Assembly (NCBI RefSeq): GCF_049354825.1
Contig: NZ_CP186480.1
Location: 1,922,001 to 1,986,000 of the forward strand
From: Novosphingobium sp049354825
GTDB taxonomy: Bacteria > Pseudomonadota > Alphaproteobacteria > Sphingomonadales > Sphingomonadaceae
Direction: 5' to 3'
DNA length: 64,000 nucleotides
How positions within the stretch are numbered: position 1 is the first letter of the stretch; every line of letters begins with the position of its first letter. The notes below the pieces were generated by a model. The model was not told the origin of the DNA, did no database searches, and saw only the letters and a list, made by a program, of their open reading frames with translations. Made by a program: the position numbers and the translations under genes. Positions 57,123-64,000 of the stretch are shown piece after piece.

Positions 57123-59278
57123 TCGGCCTCCTTAGGTGCGGCGGCGGCATAGAACGGTTCGCCCCGCTGCGCCCTGGCCCGCAGCCACGGCGACGGCGCG
57201 AAGCGCGGCCCGTAGGCCTGCGCCAGCCGGTCCGCCTCGCGCACGAAAGCCTCGATGCCGACCGTGTCGATGTAGCTGATCGTGCCGCCGGTCCAGGCCG
57301 GGAAACCCCAGCCGTAGACGGCGCCCAGATCGGCATCCTGCGGCGTTTCAAGCACGCCCTCTTCAAGGCAACGCGCGGTCTCCATCGCCTGGGCGTAAAG
57401 AAATCTGGTCTTGAGCTCATCCTGGGCGGGCTGCTCCGCCGACGGCGGAAATGCTTCGGCAAGGCCCGGCCACAGCCGCTTCCTGCCGCCTTCAGGGTAA
57501 TCGTAGAACGCACCGCCAGCCTTGCGGCTGGTGCGGCCGAGGTCGCGCATCCGGTACATCGCCGGCATCCCGGCGGGCGGCACGAACGAAGCGCCCTCCT
57601 GCTCGGTCGCCTGGTCGACGATCTTGATGGGCAGATCGATCGTGACCTCATCCAGCAACGCCAGCGGCCCGACCGGGAAGCCGGCGGCCTTGGCGGCATT
57701 CTCGATCCGGGCCGGCGCGACGCCGTCCGCCAGCATCGCGGCGCCTTCGTTGATCAGCATCTGGAAGACCCGGCTGGTGTAGAACCCGCGCGCGTCGTTG
57801 ACCACGATCGGGGTCTTGCGCAGCTGCGCGATCAGGTCGAGCCCGCGCGCCAGCGTTTCGGGCGCGGTGGCCTTGCCCAGGATGACCTCGACCAGTCCCA
57901 TGCGCTCGACCGGCGAGAAGAAGTGCAGCCCGATGAACTGCTCGGGCCGGGCCGAGGCCTGCGCCAGGGTCGTGATCGGGAGGGTGGAGGTGTTGGTGGC
58001 GAAGACGGCGTGAGCCGGCAGGACGGCCTCGGCGCGGCGCGTCACGTCGGCTTTGATCGCGGCGTCCTCGAACACCGCCTCGATCACCATGTCGGCATCG
58101 GCAAGGCCATCGTAGGCCGGCGTGGGCACGATGCGGGCGAGCACCGCGTCGGCCGCCTCTTGCGTAGTGGCGCCCTTCGCGGCCGCCTTGGCGAGGGCCC
58201 TGGCCGCATAGTCCTTGCCCTTGTCGGCGGCGGCCTGGTCGCGGTCGATCAGGATGACCGCGATCCCCGCCTGCGCGGCAACCAGCGCGATGCCGGCGCC
58301 CATCATGCCGGCGCCCAGCACGCCCAGCTTGGCCACCTTCGTCGGCGCGATCCCGGCGGGGCGGCGCGCACCCTTTTCGGCAGCCTGCTTCGAGATGAAG
58401 GTCGTGCGGATGATATTGCGCGCGACCGGATCGGTCAGCAGCATGGCGAAATACTTGCTTTCAACCGACAGCGCGCGGTCGAACGGCAGCTGCACGCCCT
58501 CGAACACGCAGGACAGGATCGCGTGCGGCGCGGGCAGGTTGTAGCCGGCCTTGTCGGCAACCGAGGCGATCGCTCCGGTGAACATCGCGGCGGTTTCCGG
58601 ACTGACCATGCCGCGGGTCTCAGGCAGGGCAAAGCCCTTCTTGTCCCAGGCCCGCACCGGGTCAGGATTGGCCGCCAGCCAGGCGCGGGCGGCATCGATC
58701 AGGCCGGCCGCCGGGGCGACCGCATCGACAAGGCGGAGCTTGAGCGATTCGTCCGGGCGCACCGTGCGGCCGGTCAACAGCAGGTCGAGCGCCACCTTGG
58801 TGCCCGCGATCCGCGGCAGGCGCTGTGTTCCGCCCGAGCCCGGCAGAAGCCCGACGCCCACTTCGGGCAGTCCGACTACGGCCTTGGGATCGTCGACCAG
58901 GATGCGCCCGTGGCAAGCCAGCGCCAGTTCGAACCCGCCGCCCAGGCATAGCCCGTTCAGCGCCGCGACGACCGGCTTGCCCATCGTCTCCAGCGCGCGG
59001 TGCATCGCGCTGGCCTTCTGACTGAAATCGTAGGCCTGCTTGCGCGACAGCTTGCCGTATCCGTCGACCAGCAGCTTGAGGTCGGCGCCGGCCATGAACG
59101 CTTTCTTGCCCGAGGTGATGACCAGGCCGGTGATCGCGGCATCGTCCTTCACGGCGGCAATCGCGGCCGTCATCTCGTCCAGCCAGGCGTCCGAGACGAC
59201 GTTCATCGATTCGTCGGCGTTGTCGAGGGTGAGGACGGCGATCCCGTCGGTGGCGGGCGAAAGGCTGATGTGGCGCAT
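57110..59278 (-). CDS. fadJ: multifunctional enoyl-CoA hydratase/3-hydroxyacyl-CoA dehydrogenase
   Basis: Beta-oxidation alpha subunit of 722 residues. The hydratase domain (1-190) has KKAFMAGADLKLL, LCLGGGFELALACHG for the oxyanion hole and GLPEVGVGLLPGSGGTQRLPR with the catalytic Glu. The dehydrogenase domain (from about 305) has the NAD loop GVLGAGMMGAGIALVAAQAG and LHFFSPVERMGLVEVI with the catalytic His. FadB or FadJ cannot be told apart by sequence here. It pairs with the thiolase 29 bases upstream. Confidence 0.92.
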   Translation of the reverse strand: MRHISLSPATDGIAVLTLDNADESMNVVSDAWLDEMTAAIAAVKDDAAITGLVITSGKKAFMAGADLKLLVDGYGKLSRKQAYDFSQKASAMHRALETMGKPVVAALNGLCLGGGFELALACHGRILVDDPKAVVGLPEVGVGLLPGSGGTQRLPRIAGTKVALDLLLTGRTVRPDESLKLRLVDAVAPAAGLIDAARAWLAANPDPVRAWDKKGFALPETRGMVSPETAAMFTGAIASVADKAGYNLPAPHAILSCVFEGVQLPFDRALSVESKYFAMLLTDPVARNIIRTTFISKQAAEKGARRPAGIAPTKVAKLGVLGAGMMGAGIALVAAQAGIAVILIDRDQAAADKGKDYAARALAKAAAKGATTQEAADAVLARIVPTPAYDGLADADMVIEAVFEDAAIKADVTRRAEAVLPAHAVFATNTSTLPITTLAQASARPEQFIGLHFFSPVERMGLVEVILGKATAPETLARGLDLIAQLRKTPIVVNDARGFYTSRVFQMLINEGAAMLADGVAPARIENAAKAAGFPVGPLALLDEVTIDLPIKIVDQATEQEGASFVPPAGMPAMYRMRDLGRTSRKAGGAFYDYPEGGRKRLWPGLAEAFPPSAEQPAQDELKTRFLYAQAMETARCLEEGVLETPQDADLGAVYGWGFPAWTGGTISYIDTVGIEAFVREADRLAQAYGPRFAPSPWLRARAQRGEPFYAAAAPKEAECAA

Positions 59279-59307
59279 GATGGTTCCGTTGAAGGCTTGA
59301 GGGCGGT

Positions 59308-60513
59308 TCAGACGCGTTCGATGATCGTCGCGGTGCCAAGGCCGTTGCCGGCGCAGAGCAGCGCCATCGCGGTGTTCTTGCCGGTGCGTTCCAGCTCGTC
59401 GAGGACGGTGCCCAGGATCATCGCCCCGGTCGCGCCCAGCGGGTGGCCGAGCGCGATCGCGCCGCCGTTGACGTTCATGGCGGCGTGATCGACCGCCATC
59501 TTGTCCATGAAGCGCATGACGACGCTGGCGAAGGCCTCGTTCAGCTCCCACAGGTCGATGTCGTCCTTGCCCATGCGGGCGTTGCGGAGCGCCTTTTCGG
59601 CCACGGCCACCGGGGCGGTCAGCATGATCGTGGGCTCCGACCCGATCGAGGCCCAGGCCTTGATGCGGGCGCGCGGGCACAGCCCGGCGCGCTCGCCGAA
59701 TTCAGCACTGCCGACAAGCACGCCGGCCGAGCCGTCGACGATGCCCGACGAATTGCCGCCGGTGTGGACGTGGTCGAGGTCCTCGATCTCGGGATAGCGT
59801 TCGCGCGCGACGCGGCCGAACCCCATCGCAGCCATCGCCGGGAACGCCGGCTTGAGGCCCGACAGGCTTTCGACGGTCGTGCCGGGGCGCCGGTGTTCGT
59901 CGTGATCGAGGATAATTTCGCCCATCACGTCGGTGACGGGAACGACCGAACGGTCGAATCGGCCCTCGTCCCAGGCACGCGCCGCGCGGCGCTGGCTTTC
60001 GGCGGCGTAAGCGTCGACATCGGCGCGGCTGTAGCCGTCCAGCGTCGCTATCAGGTCCGCGCCGATGCCTTGGGGGGCGAAGTAGTTGCGCAGGGCGACC
60101 GACGGGTCGGCCGACCAGGCGCCGCTGTCGTAACCCATCATCACCCGGCTCATCGATTCGACGCCGCCGCCAACGCCGGCCTGGCTCATCCCCGCCGCGA
60201 CCTGGCCGGCCACGTTGTTGACGGCTTCAAGGCCGGAGGCGCAGAAACGGTGGATCTGCTGGCCGGCCACGGACTGCGCATAGCCGGCGTTGAGGAGGGC
60301 CGCGCGCGCCAGCACGCCGCCCTGTTCGGCAACCGGCTGGGCGCAGCCGATGACCACGTCGTCGAGCAGCGCGGTATCGAGATCGTTGCGATCGCGCAGG
60401 GCGGCCAGCACCTGCGTCGCCAGCTGGACGGGCGGAATTTCGTGCAGCGCACCGTCCGGACGGCCCCGGCCGCGGGGGGTGCGCGCGTGATCGTAGATGA
60501 AGACCTCTGCCAT
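59308..60513 (-). CDS. fadA: acetyl-CoA C-acyltransferase (thiolase)
   Basis: Classical thiolase of 401 residues: nucleophile in IHRFCASGLEAVNNVAGQ (about Cys90), GHPLGATGA with His, and the second Cys in LLCAGNGLGTAT. It performs the last step of beta-oxidation. ATG with GAGAGG upstream. First gene of the minus-strand operon thiolase / fadJ-type / acyl-CoA dehydrogenase; the opposite strand starts a ligase and SDR operon from the same intergenic region. Confidence 0.92.
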   Translation of the reverse strand: MAEVFIYDHARTPRGRGRPDGALHEIPPVQLATQVLAALRDRNDLDTALLDDVVIGCAQPVAEQGGVLARAALLNAGYAQSVAGQQIHRFCASGLEAVNNVAGQVAAGMSQAGVGGGVESMSRVMMGYDSGAWSADPSVALRNYFAPQGIGADLIATLDGYSRADVDAYAAESQRRAARAWDEGRFDRSVVPVTDVMGEIILDHDEHRRPGTTVESLSGLKPAFPAMAAMGFGRVARERYPEIEDLDHVHTGGNSSGIVDGSAGVLVGSAEFGERAGLCPRARIKAWASIGSEPTIMLTAPVAVAEKALRNARMGKDDIDLWELNEAFASVVMRFMDKMAVDHAAMNVNGGAIALGHPLGATGAMILGTVLDELERTGKNTAMALLCAGNGLGTATIIERV

Positions 60514-60551
60514 AACGCCTCTCGTTGCTTGCGCCGCCCCTAGCATATTTT

Positions 60552-60573
60552 CAAACGTTAGGTAGATAGTTTG
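60552..60573. promoter_or_regulatory. candidate operator in the divergent fatty-acid promoter region
   Basis: CAAAC, 12 bases, GTTTG in the 116 bases between the divergent thiolase and ligase genes. TetR- and GntR-type regulators of acyl-CoA catabolism use dyads of similar size. No regulator gene is adjacent in the window. Confidence 0.3.
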
Positions 60574-60629
60574 CTAGATGCCGCCAAGCCCCATCGGCAT
60601 AGGCGGCCCGGAACGGTACAGGAGCGGAC

Positions 60630-62291
60630 ATGAACGGGTTGGACGGCGGCGTGACAGTGCGGGATTTCCGCCCCGAGCCGATGGCGGTCATCGAATTGCT
60701 GCGCCGCTCGGCCGCGGCGCGCCCCGACGCGGAGGCAGTGGTCTTTCCCTCCGCGCGGCTCACCTACGCGCAGCTGCTGGACCGGGTCGAAGCGGCGGCC
60801 CGGCGGCTGTGGACTGCCGGTGTGCGCCCCCGCGACCACGTCGGCATCCTGCTGCCGAGTTGCGAGACCTACGTCGAACTACTGTTCGCAATCAGCTGGT
60901 GCGGGGCCACCGCGGTCATGCTCAATGCCCGCTATCGCCCTTCCGAGCTGACGTATGTAATTGAGAACGCCGACATCAAGGTACTCATCACGACCGCATC
61001 GGGGGCGGAGCATGGCGCCTTCGTCGAACGGCTGAAGCAGGCGTTTCCCGCCATCGTCGCAGCGGGCGGAGATCGATTCGACCTGGCGGAGGCCCCGCGG
61101 CTCGAACGGGTGATCCTGTGGCAGGGCGAGGCGCAGCCCGGCTTCGCGGCCGCCACTGAATTCGACGGCGACGTGGACTCCAGCGCGCTTGATCGGGCAC
61201 GGATAGGGGTGCGGGTGCGCGACCCGGCGATGATCCTCTACACCTCGGGCACGTCCGCCAATCCCAAGGGCTGCCTGATCAGCCACGAAGCGATGACGCG
61301 CGAAGGCCAGATGATCGCGGTTCGCTGGCAGTACGGCGCGCAGGACCGGGTCTGGAGCCCGCTGCCGCTTTTCCACGTCGCGGCGATGTGCGGGCTGCTG
61401 GCGATCATGAGCCGCGGCGGCGCCTTCATCGGGATGCCGCATTTCGACCCGTCCGAAAGCTTGCGCATGATCGAGGCGGAACGGGCAACGTCGTTGTTCG
61501 TGCCCTTCGTCACGTTCCTCCAGGCGATGGCCCATGCGCCGGAGTTCGCAACGGTGGACCTGTCGCGGGTTCGCCATGCCAACAGCTGCTTTGCCGCGCA
61601 GCCGGCCAAGGTCGGCCAGCAGTGGCGCGCCCGTGCCCCGCATATCCAGCATGTCGGCACGTTCGGACTGACTGAGGCGTTCGGAATCGTCGCCACCGGC
61701 GGCGGCGACATGGACCCCGACAAGGGCTTCACCGGCCTCGGATGGCCGCTGCTGGGCACCGAGGTCCGAATCGTCGATCCCGAGACCGGCGCCGACCGGC
61801 CCACAGGCGAGCAGGGCGAGGTGCTCGTGCGCGGCCCGACGCTGTTCGACGGCTACTACCGCGACGCCGAGCGGACGGCGGCTACGCTCGACTCGCAAGG
61901 CTGGCTGCGCACCGGCGACATCGGGTCGATCGCCGCCGACGGCCAGGTGATGTTTCACGGCCGCTTCAAGGACATGCTCAAGGTCGGCGGCGAGAACGTG
62001 GCCGCGGCCGAAGTCGAGGCTGTCCTGGCGCAGCACCCGGCGGTGCGGCTTGCGCAGGTGGTCGGCATCCCCGACGATCGCCTGATCGAGGTTCCGGCCG
62101 CCTTCGTCGAAGGCGATGCGGGGGCTGCCACGGCGGACGAGCTGATCGCCTTCGTGCGGGCGCGCATCGCGCCCTTCAAAGTCCCGCGCCACGTCCGCTT
62201 CGTCAGCGAATGGCCGATGTCGGCCTCGAAAGTGCAGAAGTTCAAGCTCCGGCAAGAGCTAATGGCTGAACTGGGACTGGAGGAGGGCTGA
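60630..62291 (+). CDS. acyl-CoA synthetase (AMP-dependent ligase)
   Basis: Adenylating enzyme of 553 residues; ATG with AGGAGCGG upstream. P-loop LYTSGTSANPKG (about 204-215), TFGLTEAFG, WLRTGDIGSIAADGQVMFHG, and the hinge GRFKDMLKVGGENV. The C-terminal catalytic Lys lies in SASKVQKFKLR. It activates a carboxylic acid for the neighbouring beta-oxidation enzymes. The closest families are the medium-chain or crotonobetaine/carnitine-type ligases; the true substrate cannot be read. Confidence 0.9.
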   Translation: MNGLDGGVTVRDFRPEPMAVIELLRRSAAARPDAEAVVFPSARLTYAQLLDRVEAAARRLWTAGVRPRDHVGILLPSCETYVELLFAISWCGATAVMLNARYRPSELTYVIENADIKVLITTASGAEHGAFVERLKQAFPAIVAAGGDRFDLAEAPRLERVILWQGEAQPGFAAATEFDGDVDSSALDRARIGVRVRDPAMILYTSGTSANPKGCLISHEAMTREGQMIAVRWQYGAQDRVWSPLPLFHVAAMCGLLAIMSRGGAFIGMPHFDPSESLRMIEAERATSLFVPFVTFLQAMAHAPEFATVDLSRVRHANSCFAAQPAKVGQQWRARAPHIQHVGTFGLTEAFGIVATGGGDMDPDKGFTGLGWPLLGTEVRIVDPETGADRPTGEQGEVLVRGPTLFDGYYRDAERTAATLDSQGWLRTGDIGSIAADGQVMFHGRFKDMLKVGGENVAAAEVEAVLAQHPAVRLAQVVGIPDDRLIEVPAAFVEGDAGAATADELIAFVRARIAPFKVPRHVRFVSEWPMSASKVQKFKLRQELMAELGLEEG

Positions 62292-62295
62292 CACC

Positions 62296-63075
62296 ATGCG
62301 CATCGTCATCACCGGGGCCGCCAGCGGGATCGGCCGCGCCGTCGCCGAAAAGCTTGCCGCTGGCGATCCGATTCCCGGCCCGCACCGGTTGCTGCTGGTC
62401 GACCGTGACGCCGATGGCCTGGCGGAGATCGCGCGCACCGTCCCCGGCGCCTGCGCGCTGGTGGCCGACCTTGCTCAGCCCGACTGCGGCGAGCTGATCG
62501 CCCAGGCCTGCCGCACCGAGCTGGGCGGCATCGACGGGTTGATCAGCAACGCCGGAATCATCGTCTCGAGCAACCTGACCGATATCGGTATCGTTGATTT
62601 CGACCGCATGTTCGCCATCAACACCCGCGCGACCTGGCTGATCGCGACCGCGCTCCACCCCCTGTTTCGCGAAGCCGGCGGTGGCGCGATCGTCGCCACC
62701 GCGTCGATGGCAGCCACCCAGCCGACGCCGGCGCTGGGCGGCTATTCCGCCAGCAAGGCGGCGCTAGTGATGATCGCCCGCGAACTGGCCTGCGCCTGGG
62801 GCGGCGACGGCATCAGGGTCAACACCGTGTCGCCCGGGCCGACGCTGACGGGAATGACACGCACCGGCTATGCCGACGAGGCGCGCCGCCGGCAGCGCGA
62901 GAGCGCGATCCCGACCGGCCGCCTGGGCGAAGCGAACGACGTCGCCGAGGCGATCCTGTTCATGCTGTCACCCCGCGCGCGCCAGATCACCGGTGTCGAC
63001 CTGCTGGTCGACGGCGGCATGGTGACGACCCTGATGCAGGCGACCGGAGGCGGTTCGGGCCAGCCGGGCGGGTAA
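62296..63075 (+). CDS. SDR-family oxidoreductase
   Basis: Protein of 259 residues, four bases after the ligase, so in its operon. Complete SDR motifs: TGAASGIGRA (6-15), SNAG, the Ser in ATASMAATQ and YSASK with Tyr and Lys, then VNTVSPGPTLTGM. A likely role is oxidation of a 3-hydroxyacyl or ring-hydroxyl intermediate. Confidence 0.9.
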   Translation: MRIVITGAASGIGRAVAEKLAAGDPIPGPHRLLLVDRDADGLAEIARTVPGACALVADLAQPDCGELIAQACRTELGGIDGLISNAGIIVSSNLTDIGIVDFDRMFAINTRATWLIATALHPLFREAGGGAIVATASMAATQPTPALGGYSASKAALVMIARELACAWGGDGIRVNTVSPGPTLTGMTRTGYADEARRRQRESAIPTGRLGEANDVAEAILFMLSPRARQITGVDLLVDGGMVTTLMQATGGGSGQPGG

Positions 63076-63078
63076 GCG

Positions 63079-63801
63079 TCAGAGCGAATGGCCGCCGTCG
63101 ACGACCAGCGTCTGGCCGCTGACGTAACCGGCGCGGTCCGATAGCAGGAAGGCCGCCGCCTCGGCGATGTCGCGCGCTTCGGCAAAGCGGCGCAGGGGCA
63201 CCCGCTTGCGGATCTTGTCCCACACTTCGGGCGCGTACATCTCGGCCTGAAAACGCTCGCCCAGCCCGGCGTTGACGATGCCGGGGGCGACGCAGTTCGC
63301 GCGCACGCCGTGGTGGCCCTCTTCCTTGGCAATGGCGCGGCACAGCGCCTCAACCCCGGCCTTCGGCACCGAGGACAGTGCATCGCCCGGCGGGAAATGG
63401 ACGTTGGCGAACGATGTGATCGCCACCAGGCTGCCCCCGCCGTCGCGCCAGCGCGGCAGGACGGTGCCGGCAAGGACGGTGAAGCCCACCAGCTCGGTCT
63501 CGATCACGTCGCGCCAGGCCGAGGCCGGTATATCGGCAACGAAGGGTTGCCCGATCGAGGCACCGCTGGCGACGACGATGCCGCGCGGGTTGTCCAGCTG
63601 GTCCAGCGCGGCCGCGACGCTGGCCGCCTCGCGCAGATCGATCTGCACGGTGACCGCGCCGGGCAGGCCCCGCGCGACCGCGGCGGCGGCGGCGGCATTG
63701 CCGCGATAGCCAACCGCGACCCGGTCCCATTCGGCGGCCAGCGCCCGCGCCACCGCGGCGCCGATCCCGCCGCTGCCGCCGATCACCAGCGCGGTACGCA
63801 C
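63079..63801 (-). CDS. SDR-family protein lacking the catalytic Tyr
   Basis: Protein of 240 residues from GTG (MRTALVIGGSGGIGAA). The glycine motif IGGSGGIG and the Ser in VAITSFANVH are present, and the tail SGQTLVVDGGHSL is typical. In the YxxxK position it reads SSVPK (Ser143, Lys147), so the proton-donating Tyr is absent. It may bind NAD(P) without normal activity, or use another residue. It converges with the preceding SDR gene and follows the partial VOC gene on its own strand after five bases. Confidence 0.82.
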   Translation of the reverse strand: MRTALVIGGSGGIGAAVARALAAEWDRVAVGYRGNAAAAAAVARGLPGAVTVQIDLREAASVAAALDQLDNPRGIVVASGASIGQPFVADIPASAWRDVIETELVGFTVLAGTVLPRWRDGGGSLVAITSFANVHFPPGDALSSVPKAGVEALCRAIAKEEGHHGVRANCVAPGIVNAGLGERFQAEMYAPEVWDKIRKRVPLRRFAEARDIAEAAAFLLSDRAGYVSGQTLVVDGGHSL

Positions 63802-63806
63802 GGCCG

Positions 63807-64000
63807 CTACTCGGCCGCTTCGGGGGTCTCCCACTTGCGGATCGAATCGGGGGCGTGGTGCCATTGCCCGTCGTCGCGGCTCTCGTAAGGCGAGGCGACC
63901 TCGATCAGGACGCCGTGGGCGCTCTTGTTGCTGACCCAGCTCCACTTCTGCCAGTCCATCTCCGGGTCTTCGTACGTTTCGCCCGATCCCATCAGCTTGA
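63807..64000 (-). CDS. VOC-superfamily (glyoxalase-like) protein, 5' end outside window
   Basis: The C-terminal 64 residues are visible: MDWQKWSWVSNKSAHGVLIE with VASPYESRDD after it. The pattern NKSAHGVLIE(V/L) is the last strand of methylmalonyl-CoA epimerase-like VOC proteins, whose Glu binds the metal. A possible epimerase or dioxygenase-fold enzyme in the CoA-ester pathway. The frame is open to the window edge. Confidence 0.65.
   Translation of the reverse strand, partial: KLMGSGETYEDPEMDWQKWSWVSNKSAHGVLIEVASPYESRDDGQWHHAPDSIRKWETPEAAE

Noticed and set aside
59443..60543. 366-codon plus-strand frame opposite the thiolase gene
   Set aside because: Antisense of a complete thiolase; Val/Asp/Arg/Gly-rich shadow.

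Overview
The window looks like chromosome plus integrated mobile DNA from a sphingomonad-type alphaproteobacterium (Sphingomonadaceae). The signs are a large TonB-dependent receptor of the style typical of that group leading a catabolic operon, beta-oxidation gene clusters, a FixL/FixJ-type oxygen sensor cluster, a DUF4010 membrane protein, and a compact VirB-type conjugation locus.

Layout. (1) 1-8.5 kb: a minus-strand catabolic operon (TonB receptor, acyl-CoA ligase, SCP2-type thiolase, SDR, CocE-type hydrolase) with a divergent MarR regulator. It probably imports and CoA-activates an unidentified organic acid or ester. (2) 8.6-13.2 kb: an XRE regulator, two small genes that each carry an apparent single-base frameshift, and a three-gene DUF488 / unnamed family / DUF3644 module. 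(3) 13.5-46.97 kb: a segment of about 33.4 kb bounded by two direct copies of a 17-bp sequence that matches the 3' end of a tRNA-Ser gene, so probably an integrated element or a tandem array of elements. In order it holds a decayed histidine kinase, an IS21-family insertion, a truncated DUF3768 gene, backbone genes of unknown function, a three-gene SIR2 / middle protein / zinc-hook SMC operon, a Bil-type ubiquitin-like conjugation operon (Ubl, E2, JAB peptidase, E1) with a divergent WYL regulator, a serine resolvase with a res-like region and a decayed paralogue, a REP-associated Y1 transposase, an RHS protein ending in a phospholipase A2-like domain, and a minimal VirB2-3-4-6-8-9-10-11 type IV secretion operon with a second pilin-like gene. 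(4) 47-64 kb: ordinary chromosome with an HdeD-like membrane protein, DUF4010, an L,D-transpeptidase, a FixL/FixJ/Usp cluster, a flavodoxin-fold oxidoreductase, and divergent fatty-acid or CoA-thioester degradation operons.

How it fits together. Four backbone genes of the element (19184-19486, 19733-20245, 45529-45708, 45846-46340) share an upstream motif CAATYCSGTAAAY, and each has a small inverted repeat between that motif and its Shine-Dalgarno. Two of them encode paralogues. They lie on both sides of the defence and RHS block, as if that cargo was inserted into an older transfer element. No relaxase, VirD4 coupling protein or integrase is visible, so the element is either incomplete or extends beyond what can be seen.

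Most notable: the two adjacent defence operons (Bil and SIR2-SMC), the DUF488/DUF3644 module as a possible undescribed system, the shared motif/hairpin regulon, and the RHS-PLA2 protein next to a conjugation operon whose first gene is a tiny secreted YD-repeat protein.
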